From Haloarcula limicola (GTDB taxonomy: Archaea; Halobacteriota; Halobacteria; Halobacteriales; Haloarculaceae): a DNA stretch of 64,000 nucleotides. The DNA lies in contig NZ_WRXM01000002.1 in NCBI RefSeq assembly GCF_010119205.1, positions 488,982 through 552,981 on the forward strand, in the 5' to 3' direction. Shown here one piece after another: positions 54,356-62,272 of the stretch. The first letter of the stretch is position 1. Each line of letters opens with the position of its first letter. The notes below the pieces were generated by a model. That model saw only the letters and a list, made by a program, of their open reading frames with translations. It had not been told where the DNA came from and made no database searches. Made by a program: the position numbers and the translations under genes.

Positions 54356-55759
54356 ATGAAAGTCACGTACCTCGAATCAGCGGCCGTGCTGGTCGAGACC
54401 GAGGACGTACAGATCCTGTGCGATCCATGGTTACTCGACGGCGCATACTACGGGTCGTGGGCGCACTATCCCGCTCCCGACTTCGAACCGGAGGACTTCG
54501 ACGACGTGGATTATATCTATGTTTCACACGTCCACCCCGACCACTTCCACCCGCCCACGCTCGAACGGATGGACCGCGACATCCCCGTTCTCATCCACGA
54601 CTACCGCTGGGATTATCTCAGAGACGCCGTCGAGGACCTCGGGTTCGAGGCCGTCGAGCTCCCCCACGACGAGCGCACTCACCTCGACGGCGACACCCAC
54701 ATCAACGTCCTCGCGGCCGACGGCTGTGACCCGGAACTCTGCGGCAACTTCTTCGGCTGTACGTGGTACGACAGCGAGGCCGACCAGACCGGGTCGACGC
54801 AGGTCGACTCGATGGCCGTCATCGACGACGGCGAGCAGACGCTCGTCAACACGAACGACTGCCCCTATCCGATGGCGGAGTCGAGTTGCCGGAAGATAAA
54901 GCGGGACTACGGCGACGTCGACATGCTCTGTCACCAGTACAGCGCCGCGCAGTTCTACCCGCAAGCCGTCACTAACTACGACCACGAGGAGAAACTCGCC
55001 GAGCGCGACCGCGTCATCCAGGAGAAACACGAGCTGGCCCTGAACTTCATCGACCTGTTCGAGCCGACCTACTACATGCCCTTCGCCGGCGAGTACGTCC
55101 TCGCGGGCGACCTCGCACACCTCAACGAGTACACCGCGAACCCGCCGCGAAGCGAGGCCAAGGCGTTCTTCGAGGCCAACACCGGCGAGGGCCACGAGTG
55201 CGTCTTCCTCAACTCCGGCGAGCACATCGACGTGACGACCGGCGAGCGGTCGGCCTCGTTCGAGCCGGTCGACCCGGAAGCGAAGCGACGCTACGTCGAG
55301 GAGGAACTGGCCCCGCGCTCGTTCGAGTACGAATCGGACCCGATGCCGACCGTCGACGAGTTCCGGGCGTACGTCCCGCTGGCCTACGAGAACATGGAGG
55401 GGAAACGCGCCCGAATCGGCTACGAGACTGACACCACCGTTCTGATCCCGCTGGTCGACGGCGTCTGTCTCGAACTGTCGATAGACGGGAGCGGGTTCGA
55501 CTACACGACCGACCTCGATACCGACGACTACGATGACGGCTGGGTGAAGATGGAGGTCGATCCGCGGCTGCTGAAGCGGCTCTTCGAGGGGCCGCACCGC
55601 GCGTACTGGGCCGACGCGAAGATCGGCTCGCACATCGGCATCAGCAAGGAACCGGACATCTACGAGCGCGGCCTCTACAACGTCCTCGGGTCGTTCCACG
55701 CCGACGGGGCAGAAGTACAGGCGAACGCGAGCCACGACGCCACCGCCGAGTCCGACTGA
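54356..55759 (+). CDS. Metallo-beta-lactamase fold protein (UlaG-like), with extra C-terminal domain
   Basis: Protein of 467 residues. The first 250 form an MBL fold: MKVTYLESAAVLVETEDVQI, the metal site VSHVHPDHFHPPTL (HxHxDH), and later strands. The C-terminal 200 residues (TVDEFRAYVPLAYENMEGKR) are not recognised and could bind substrate, as in CMP-Neu5Ac hydroxylase-like or UlaG-like enzymes. Start: ATG at 54356, right after a TTG in frame. Substrate unknown. Confidence 0.78.
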   Translation: MKVTYLESAAVLVETEDVQILCDPWLLDGAYYGSWAHYPAPDFEPEDFDDVDYIYVSHVHPDHFHPPTLERMDRDIPVLIHDYRWDYLRDAVEDLGFEAVELPHDERTHLDGDTHINVLAADGCDPELCGNFFGCTWYDSEADQTGSTQVDSMAVIDDGEQTLVNTNDCPYPMAESSCRKIKRDYGDVDMLCHQYSAAQFYPQAVTNYDHEEKLAERDRVIQEKHELALNFIDLFEPTYYMPFAGEYVLAGDLAHLNEYTANPPRSEAKAFFEANTGEGHECVFLNSGEHIDVTTGERSASFEPVDPEAKRRYVEEELAPRSFEYESDPMPTVDEFRAYVPLAYENMEGKRARIGYETDTTVLIPLVDGVCLELSIDGSGFDYTTDLDTDDYDDGWVKMEVDPRLLKRLFEGPHRAYWADAKIGSHIGISKEPDIYERGLYNVLGSFHADGAEVQANASHDATAESD

Positions 55760-55770
55760 GAACACGCCTC

Positions 55771-55785
55771 GACGGCTTCGCCGTC
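55771..55785 (+). terminator. Hairpin GACGGC-TTC-GCCGTC after the MBL-fold gene
   Basis: Perfect 6-bp stem with a three-base loop 11 bases after the stop; a second hairpin with a 9-bp stem (55793-55813) overlaps the end of the convergent gene. Together they form a bidirectional end region. Confidence 0.45.
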
Positions 55786-55800
55786 TCGGTTTCGAGGATG

Positions 55801-57024
55801 CTACGCATCCTCGCTCAACTTGTATAGATACCCCGGTCGGTCGGCCTCGCCGTTCACCGCTCGCTCCGTGTAGTAGATCGCGTCCTCGGTCACGAGCGGC
55901 GCGCTGGTGACGTGACCGCGGTTCGGCACCGACCACGTCACGTCGCCGGTCTCCCGCTCCAGCGCGTAGAGGCGGGTGTCGTACGACCCGACGAGGACGT
56001 GTTCGGGCGTGGCGACGACGCTCCCGATTATCCAGCCGCCGGTGTCGTAGCGCCACACCTCTTCGCCGCTGTCGAGGTCGATGGCGTAGATCCGGTCGTC
56101 GTGGCTGCCGACGTAGACGGTGCCGTCGGCGACGGCGGGCGCGCACATCACGTCGGCGTCAGCCTCGAACTCCCATTTGCGGAAACCGTTCTCGACGTTC
56201 ACCGCTGTGACCGTGCCGGCCCACGACGGGACGACGGCGAGGCCGTCGGCGACGGCGATGGGCGCTTTCACGTCGCCGAGGGTGTCGTACGTCCACACCC
56301 GTTCGAGGTCGGGGAACGACCACGCGTAGACGTGTCCGTCGTTGGACCCGAACAGCAGGCGGTCGCGCTCGCGGTCCAGCGCCACCGTCGAGTGCGGGTG
56401 GTTCGTCGGCCAGGAGTCCCGCCAGTGGACGTCGCCGGTGGCGGCGTCGACCGCCGCGACGCTGCCGCTCGGAGCCGAGTGCTCGACGGCGACGTAGAGA
56501 ACGCCGTTGTAGTAGGTCGGACTCGCGCCGATGGCGTCGCCGAGTTGCGTCCGCCAGCGGCGTCGCCCGGTCTCGACGTCGACGGCCGACAGCGCGCCGT
56601 CGTAGGTGCCGACGTAGGCCGTGTCGTTGGCGATGGCCGCCGTCCCGTGACTCCCCCGCGTGGCCCGCGTGATGGTCGTCGCCCACTCCACCTCGCCGTC
56701 GGTCGAGACGGCCCGTATCCGGCCGGTGTCGTCGGCGACGACGAGGTCGCCGGTCGGGGCCATCGCCGGACTCCCCTTCGCGGCGGTGTGATCGCCGCGG
56801 TTGGTCGGCAGCTCCCACGCCTTCTCGACGCTCCCGGGGATCGACTGGTCGGTGTATCCCTGATTCAGGAGTCCGCCCCGGAACTGCGTCGCCGCGAACT
56901 CGTCGAGTACCGTCGAGGCGAGCGGGTCGAACGCCGACTGGCAACCGGCGAGCGACCCGAGAACCGCGCTCCCGGCCCCGGCGAGAAACCCCCGTCGCGT
57001 GTGCCCGCGCTCGTTCACGCCCAC
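55801..57024 (-). CDS. PQQ-like beta-propeller lipoprotein (BamB-like)
   Basis: Secreted lipoprotein of 407 residues. The N-terminus TRRGFLAGAGSAVLGSLAGC has a twin-arginine motif and a lipobox (LAGC) near residues 26-29, so Tat export and lipid anchoring are expected. The rest is a seven- to eight-bladed propeller of PQQ-type repeats, for example VYVGSHDDRIYAIDLDSGEE and VLVGSYDTRLYALERETGDV. No PQQ-enzyme catalytic residues are seen; a binding or scaffolding role at the cell surface is more likely. Confidence 0.87.
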   Translation of the reverse strand: MGVNERGHTRRGFLAGAGSAVLGSLAGCQSAFDPLASTVLDEFAATQFRGGLLNQGYTDQSIPGSVEKAWELPTNRGDHTAAKGSPAMAPTGDLVVADDTGRIRAVSTDGEVEWATTITRATRGSHGTAAIANDTAYVGTYDGALSAVDVETGRRRWRTQLGDAIGASPTYYNGVLYVAVEHSAPSGSVAAVDAATGDVHWRDSWPTNHPHSTVALDRERDRLLFGSNDGHVYAWSFPDLERVWTYDTLGDVKAPIAVADGLAVVPSWAGTVTAVNVENGFRKWEFEADADVMCAPAVADGTVYVGSHDDRIYAIDLDSGEEVWRYDTGGWIIGSVVATPEHVLVGSYDTRLYALERETGDVTWSVPNRGHVTSAPLVTEDAIYYTERAVNGEADRPGYLYKLSEDA

Positions 57025-57104
57025 CGCTACCGGACGGGAGGGCTTAATTGTTCTCAGGCAGCGCGTCGCTCGGTGGGTGGATAGGCCGCCGCTCGTTCGG
57101 AACG

Positions 57105-58004
57105 CTACGAATCTCGGCGGTCGAGATGTGCGTCCAGTGCCGCGAGAACCGCCTCGTCGTCGGTCATGAGGTCCCAGCGCTTACAGCGAACGTCGAAATG
57201 CGGGAGCGGCCGGTGGAGGACGACTGCGTCGTCACTCGCGCTGAAACCGTCGAACTGCGACCACGGGACGAGGTGACGAGAGACGAACAGTCTCCCCTCT
57301 CGCCGCTGTTCCAGTCCCGCCGGAGTGACGCGATACGTGGCTTTAGAGACGATACTGGAGGTGGCGAATACCACGACCAGACAGACCGGCGAGAATGCCA
57401 TCAGTCCCCACCCGTCCAGTTGCCAGACGGCCAGTCCGAAGAGCGGAATAACGACGGCGAGCGTAGCGGCCGCAAGTTTAAGTCTGTCCCGTGGCGGCCA
57501 CCCGGCCGTCCACTCGGTATCGACGTCGCCGTCGTCGACCGTCGCGTCCATCAGTCGAGAGCGAGCCATCTGGACGAGTACAACGCCGAGAACCGAGGCC
57601 GCAATCCCTAAGAAGAAGCCGGTGACGCCGACGAGACTGGCCGCGCTCTCTGGTTGGAGTTCCGTGAGCGAAAAGGCGACGTACAGGAAAGCCTGAAAGT
57701 GGTACGCGAATACCGGGATTACTCCGATGGCGGGAACGAGCACCGCCGACCACGTCGAATTGAACCACGCCACGAGGCCGCCCAACCGCATGACCTGCCA
57801 CGCGACGAGAGCGGTGAGGACCGACCCAACCGCGCCGAGCAGACCGAGCGCGAGCGGCCCGCTCTCTAGCTGTAGCCACTGCACTGCGACCAGCAGGAGC
57901 GCCGGCGACAGCAACGCGGCGGCGTAGAGGCCAGCTACTGCCCCAAAGCGCGCGTCCAGTCGCTCCGGCGTCTGGAACGGCTCGCGGCTGGCGCGAATCT
58001 GCAT
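57105..58004 (-). CDS. Membrane protein with C-terminal PH-like domain
   Basis: Protein of 299 residues with about six helices in two groups (GLYAAALLSPALLLVAVQWL; then LKLAAATLAVVIPLFGLAVW). The C-terminal stretch TYRVTPAGLEQRREGRLFVS to VPWSQFDGFSASDDAVVLHR is a bPH/YdbT-like beta domain. Such proteins are widespread and uncharacterised. Divergent from the lipoprotein at 58131. Confidence 0.68.
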   Translation of the reverse strand: MQIRASREPFQTPERLDARFGAVAGLYAAALLSPALLLVAVQWLQLESGPLALGLLGAVGSVLTALVAWQVMRLGGLVAWFNSTWSAVLVPAIGVIPVFAYHFQAFLYVAFSLTELQPESAASLVGVTGFFLGIAASVLGVVLVQMARSRLMDATVDDGDVDTEWTAGWPPRDRLKLAAATLAVVIPLFGLAVWQLDGWGLMAFSPVCLVVVFATSSIVSKATYRVTPAGLEQRREGRLFVSRHLVPWSQFDGFSASDDAVVLHRPLPHFDVRCKRWDLMTDDEAVLAALDAHLDRRDS

Positions 58005-58130
58005 ACACAGTTTTTCCCGCGCGTGTCAAAATTGGTTTCGGTCAGCTAGCAATGAAAACCGGGCGCTCGGACAACCGAGCAACCCGCCCCGTCCAGAAAG
58101 TGTATATTTCGCGCGCCCGACGTACCGACA

Positions 58131-59630
58131 ATGCGAAGACGCGCCCTCCTCACGTCGCTCGCGGCCGGCGTCGCAGGGGTAGCGGGCTGTTCGTTCGAGG
58201 TGGGAGAGACCGAGGAGCCGTCGAGCGTCACGCCGGCGGACCGGCCGACGCCCGACCCGTCGAACACCGACTCGCCGGCCACGGCGACGAACGCGGGTGG
58301 CGACCCGCCGCGACCGGAGACGCTGACGAGGGTCATCAATCTGGAGACGGGGCCGCGGACGTACGCGCTGGACTCGTGGATACACGCGCCCGAGGGGGGA
58401 CAGGTCTCGCTCTGGTTCGACCGCACCGCGACGCCCTCTCACCCCGCCAGGCTCCGCGGCTGGTTCCAGAACGGCACCGACGCCGAGGAGACGTTCACGC
58501 TCGGCAAGATCCCGATGGTCGGGCGGATCCACGGCCGCCCGCCGGCCGACCACGGCGACGACGACGCCCTCCATCTCGCGCCGACCCGGAACAACGACCT
58601 CGCTCGGCGCGTGCCCGCGGTCGTCCGCGCCGACAGCGGCTACTGGCGCGCCGACGAGATGGGGCCGTGGATGGCCCGGACCGCCCGCCTGGGTCCCGGC
58701 GAGTGGGCCAGACTGGAGTACCACCTCGTCGGGTCGCCCGGGATGCGGGGCCGACCGACCGGAACCTATCGGTTCGGCGGCGATACCTCGCTCAACGTCT
58801 GGGACTCGAACAGCCCCGGCCCGTCGGTCAACTCCCGGTTCGCCGGGCGCTCGGTGCCGACGTTTCCGAGCGGCGGACAGGTCCAGTGGTACCACGAGGC
58901 CGGCCCCGGGACGGCGGCGTTCGTCCGGCCCTCGACCGAGCGCCTCGAACTGGACGGCCGCGTCGACTTCGAGATGGTCAACCACAGCCGAGAGACGCTG
59001 CAGTGCGGGCACTGGAGCCTCTACAAACTCGTCGACGGCGAGTGGTTCTACGTCGCCCCGCGAACGCACACCGACGACTGTCGCGGCCTCCCGCCCGGCG
59101 GCACCAAACAGTGGTCGCTCTGGGCGTCGCAGGGAGAGCCCATCGCCTGCGGCGAGGACTGCACCAACAGCGGGCTCTCGCAGGGCCACCTCGGCGGCGG
59201 GGAGTACGCCGCCGTCGCGGGGTACGGCCACCCGGTGCCACAGAGCGGTGCGCTCGTCGAGCTGATCGGCGACCCCGTCTCCGTGGAGCCGACGCCGGAC
59301 GCCATCGTCCGACGCGACGGGGCGACGGTCACCGTCACCACCGACCAGTTCGACGACGGACAACACCCGCCGGACGGGACGCTCACGCTCGAACGCACCG
59401 GAACCGCCGCCGAGCGGCTCATCGCCGAACAGGTGATGGCCGGGACGGGTGTCGGGGCGGGCCGCGGCCTCCGGAACACGCTCCCGTTTCTCACCCCCGA
59501 GACCGACCGCGTCCTGCTGCGGACCGACGCCCACGTCGTCGACGACGTCGTCGGCTACGACGAGCAGCGTCGGCGGTTCACGTTCCGCGGGGAGGCCTAC
59601 GTCGTCTCGCGCGGCACGGGCGAGCGGTGA
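58131..59630 (+). CDS. Large secreted lipoprotein of unknown function
   Basis: Protein of 499 residues. RRRALLTSLAAGVAGVAGC is a signal with arginines and a lipobox (VAGC, Cys near residue 20); a Thr/Pro/Ser-rich linker follows (to about residue 60). The body is beta-rich with conserved-looking WSLYKLVDGEWFYVAPRTHT and a Cys pair (ACGEDCTNSG). No known domain is recognised. Expected to be anchored on the cell surface. Confidence 0.7.
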   Translation: MRRRALLTSLAAGVAGVAGCSFEVGETEEPSSVTPADRPTPDPSNTDSPATATNAGGDPPRPETLTRVINLETGPRTYALDSWIHAPEGGQVSLWFDRTATPSHPARLRGWFQNGTDAEETFTLGKIPMVGRIHGRPPADHGDDDALHLAPTRNNDLARRVPAVVRADSGYWRADEMGPWMARTARLGPGEWARLEYHLVGSPGMRGRPTGTYRFGGDTSLNVWDSNSPGPSVNSRFAGRSVPTFPSGGQVQWYHEAGPGTAAFVRPSTERLELDGRVDFEMVNHSRETLQCGHWSLYKLVDGEWFYVAPRTHTDDCRGLPPGGTKQWSLWASQGEPIACGEDCTNSGLSQGHLGGGEYAAVAGYGHPVPQSGALVELIGDPVSVEPTPDAIVRRDGATVTVTTDQFDDGQHPPDGTLTLERTGTAAERLIAEQVMAGTGVGAGRGLRNTLPFLTPETDRVLLRTDAHVVDDVVGYDEQRRRFTFRGEAYVVSRGTGER

Positions 59631-59721
59631 GTCGGCACACGCCGTCGAACGCGCGCGGAAACGGGGCCGCTGCAGAGGTGGAAGGGGAAGATACTTCCCT
59701 GTCGTGCCCGCACCGGAGGAC

Positions 59722-59895
59722 ATGAGCACGTTCACTGTTCGTGGTAGTTTCCCGGCCCGAGACGGCCCACAGGAGTTCGAGACGGAAGTGGAGGCACCCA
59801 ACGAGAGCGTCGCCGAAGAGCGCATCTACAGCGACTTCGGCTCCCAGCACAACCTCAAGCGCACCGAGATCACCATCGACGAGGTGGCAGCATGA
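59722..59895 (+). CDS. rplX: Large ribosomal subunit protein LX (L18Ae/L20a)
   Basis: Ribosomal protein LX of 57 residues: MSTFTVRGSFPARDGPQEFE, then SVAEERIYSDFGSQHNLKRT. Archaeal counterpart of eukaryotic L18a, a 50S protein. Its stop overlaps the pfdA start (ATGA), giving the conserved archaeal order rplX-pfdA-ftsY. Confidence 0.92.
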   Translation: MSTFTVRGSFPARDGPQEFETEVEAPNESVAEERIYSDFGSQHNLKRTEITIDEVAA

Positions 59896-60359
59896 TGGGC
59901 GGCGGTGGCGGCGGCGGCGGTCAGATGCAGCAGATCTCCCAGGAGATCGAGCAGATGGACCAGGAGATCGAGGCCATCGAACAGGAGATCGAGGGGCTCC
60001 GGCAGGAGAAGACCGAGGCCGACGAGGCCATCGAGGCCATCGAGACCCTCGAGTCCGGCTCGACCGTGCAGGTCCCGGTCGGCGGCGACGCCTACGTCCG
60101 CGCAACCGTCGACGACATCGACGAGATCGTCGTCTCGCTCGGCGGCGGGTACGCCGCCGAGCGCGACCAGGAGGGCGCTGTCAGCTCCCTCGAGACCAAG
60201 AAGGAGACGCTGGACGACCGCATCGAGGACCTCCAGAGCGAGATCGCCGAGGTCGAGACCGAGAAGGAGGAACTCGAACAGCAGGCCCAGCAGATGCAAC
60301 AGCAGCAGATGCAGCAGATGATGCAACAGCAACAGGAAGAGCAGGGCGACGACGAGTAA
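59892..60359 (+). CDS. pfdA: Prefoldin subunit alpha
   Basis: Prefoldin alpha of 155 residues holds unfolded proteins for the thermosome. Two long coiled coils (QQISQEIEQMDQEIEAIEQE and KETLDDRIEDLQSEIAEVET) frame the beta hairpin GSTVQVPVGGDAYVRATVDD. It is unusual in its ends: a run of eight glycines after MM at the start and a Gln/Met-rich tail (QQMQQQQMQQMMQQ). Start at 59892 couples it to rplX; the second ATG at 59895 is also possible. Confidence 0.93.
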   Translation: MMGGGGGGGGQMQQISQEIEQMDQEIEAIEQEIEGLRQEKTEADEAIEAIETLESGSTVQVPVGGDAYVRATVDDIDEIVVSLGGGYAAERDQEGAVSSLETKKETLDDRIEDLQSEIAEVETEKEELEQQAQQMQQQQMQQMMQQQQEEQGDDE

Positions 60360-60365
60360 GGCCAC

Positions 60366-61769
60366 ATGTTCGACGGACTGAAGGACAAACTCAGCGGGTT
60401 CACCAGCGACGTCGAGGAGGACGTCGACGAAGAGGCCGTCGAGGAGGAGGCTGTCGAGGAAGACTCGACCGACGAAGCGTCGGCCGACGACGCGGCAGCG
60501 GACGAAGCGGCGGCAGCCGAAGACGACTCGACGGCCGCCGAGACGGAACCCGACGAACGCACGCCCGAGGGGGGACCCGGCGAGGAGACGGTCGAACCGC
60601 GAGCGACGGCGACGGCCTCGCCGGAGACGACGGCCGACGCCGACACCGCCGCCGAGGAGCCGCCGGGACCCGTCGACGACGAGGAGCCGTCGGCGGCCGA
60701 CGCCGACACCGGGACCGACGCCGAATCCGAAACTGCCAACGAAGACGAGACGGAAGTCACCGGACCCGACGCCCCGACCGGAACGCCGGCAACGTCGCCC
60801 GAAGCGGCGGCCGAAGAGGCCGAGGAGGGCGACGGTGAGGCGGACGGAGAAGACGACGAAGGCGACGAAGGCGAGGACGACGGCCGGAGCCTGACCCAGC
60901 GGGCGAAGATCATGGCGACCGGGAAGACGGTCATCGAGGAGGACGACCTCCAGGGCCACCTCGACGACCTCGAGTTCGCCCTGCTGTCGAGCGACGTGGA
61001 GATGAGCGTCGCGGGCGAGATCCTAGACGGCGTCAAGGCGAACCTCACCGGACAGACCCGACGCCGGCTCTCCGGGACGGGGAGCCTCGTGCGCGACGCG
61101 CTGCGCGAGGCGCTGTACGACGTCATCAGCGTCGGCCAGTTCGACTTCGACGAGCGCGTTCGAACGGCGGAGAAACCCGTCGTCATCGTCTTCACCGGCG
61201 TCAACGGCGTCGGGAAGACGACGACCATCGCCAAGCTCGCGCAGTACTTCGAGGAACGGGGCCTCTCGACGGTGCTGGCCAACGGCGACACCTACCGCGC
61301 CGGCGCGAACGAACAGCTCCAGAAACACGCACAGAACCTCGGCAAGAAGGTCATCACCCACGAACAGGGGTCGGACCCGACGGCGGTCGTCTACGACGCC
61401 GTCGAGTACGCGAAGGCCAACGACGTCGACGTGGTGCTTGGCGACACCGCCGGTCGCCTCCACACCAACGACGGCCTGATGGACCAACTGGCGAAGATCG
61501 ACCGCAACATCGACCCCGACATGACGCTGTTCGTCGACGAGGCCGTCGCCGGACAGGACGCGGTCAACCGCGCCCGCGAGTTCGACGCCGCCGCCGAGAT
61601 CGACGGCGCGGTGCTGACGAAGGCCGACGCCGACCCGCAGGGCGGCGCGGCCATCTCCGTGGCGCACGTCACGGGCAAGCCAATCCTCTTTCTGGGGACG
61701 GGACAGGACTACGACGACCTCGAACCGTTCGACCCCGAGGAGATCGTCGACCGGCTACTGGGCGAATAG
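60366..61769 (+). CDS. ftsY: Signal recognition particle receptor FtsY
   Basis: SRP-receptor GTPase of 467 residues. GTPase motifs: FTGVNGVGKTTTIAKLAQYF near residues 276-295, DTYRAGANEQLQKHAQNL (I-box insertion), VVLGDTAGRLHTNDGLMDQL and LTKADADPQGGAAISVAH. NG domain complete. The N-terminal 170 or so residues are a very acidic, Ala/Glu/Asp/Thr-rich low-complexity region (for example DEAVEEEAVEEDSTDEASAD-like repeats) that should bind the membrane or stay disordered at high salt. Follows pfdA by six bases. Confidence 0.94.
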   Translation: MFDGLKDKLSGFTSDVEEDVDEEAVEEEAVEEDSTDEASADDAAADEAAAAEDDSTAAETEPDERTPEGGPGEETVEPRATATASPETTADADTAAEEPPGPVDDEEPSAADADTGTDAESETANEDETEVTGPDAPTGTPATSPEAAAEEAEEGDGEADGEDDEGDEGEDDGRSLTQRAKIMATGKTVIEEDDLQGHLDDLEFALLSSDVEMSVAGEILDGVKANLTGQTRRRLSGTGSLVRDALREALYDVISVGQFDFDERVRTAEKPVVIVFTGVNGVGKTTTIAKLAQYFEERGLSTVLANGDTYRAGANEQLQKHAQNLGKKVITHEQGSDPTAVVYDAVEYAKANDVDVVLGDTAGRLHTNDGLMDQLAKIDRNIDPDMTLFVDEAVAGQDAVNRAREFDAAAEIDGAVLTKADADPQGGAAISVAHVTGKPILFLGTGQDYDDLEPFDPEEIVDRLLGE

Positions 61770-61924
61770 CGGCCGGCCGGCGTCCGAGTAACCCCGACTT
61801 ATCCAGCTATTCTCTGGACGCGAAGCGTCGTCTCGCTCGTTTTCTCAGGCCGCGGAGTAAGCGACACTGACGATGCATAGCCTGTGACTGCTAATGTGGA
61901 TGGATGGAGTCGGGACCGAACGCA

Positions 61925-62227
61925 ATGACCCGACGATCCCAGACGCGACGCGGTGTACTGACACTCGTTGCCGGCGGTTTGGCAGCGCTGGCCGGTTGTG
62001 GTGACGGCGGTGACGGCGGCGACGGCGGTGACGGCGGCGCTGCTACCGAGACAGAAGGCGGAATGGGCGAGGAGACGGAGACCGGAATGAGCGAGGAGAC
62101 GGAGACCGGAATGGGCGGCGAGACCGAGACCGGAATGGGTGAGGAGACAGAAACCGGCATGGCCGGTGAGACAGAGACCGGGACCGGCATGGGGACTGAA
62201 ACGGAGACGGCCTCTCCCGAGGAGTGA
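61925..62227 (+). CDS. Repeat-rich Tat lipoprotein
   Basis: Small protein of about 100 residues. SQTRRGVLTLVAGGLAALAGC gives a twin-arginine signal and lipobox, the ATG at 61925 being the likely start. After the Cys there is a GDGGDGG run, then five to six units like EETETGMG (8 residues, 24 bases each), ending ETASPEE. The mature part is a simple Glu/Thr/Gly repeat with no fold. It should hang on the outside of the cell; the repeats invite slippage-based length change. Function unknown. Confidence 0.68.
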   Translation: MTRRSQTRRGVLTLVAGGLAALAGCGDGGDGGDGGDGGAATETEGGMGEETETGMSEETETGMGGETETGMGEETETGMAGETETGTGMGTETETASPEE

Positions 62228-62272
62228 CTACCGGACGGGAAAGTCAGGACGTCGAGAGGCGAACCGTCGCTC

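Noticed and set aside
61900-62230. Repeat run at the lipoprotein as a CRISPR array
   Set aside because: Repeats are contiguous 24-base coding units without spacers, in frame with a Tat lipoprotein.
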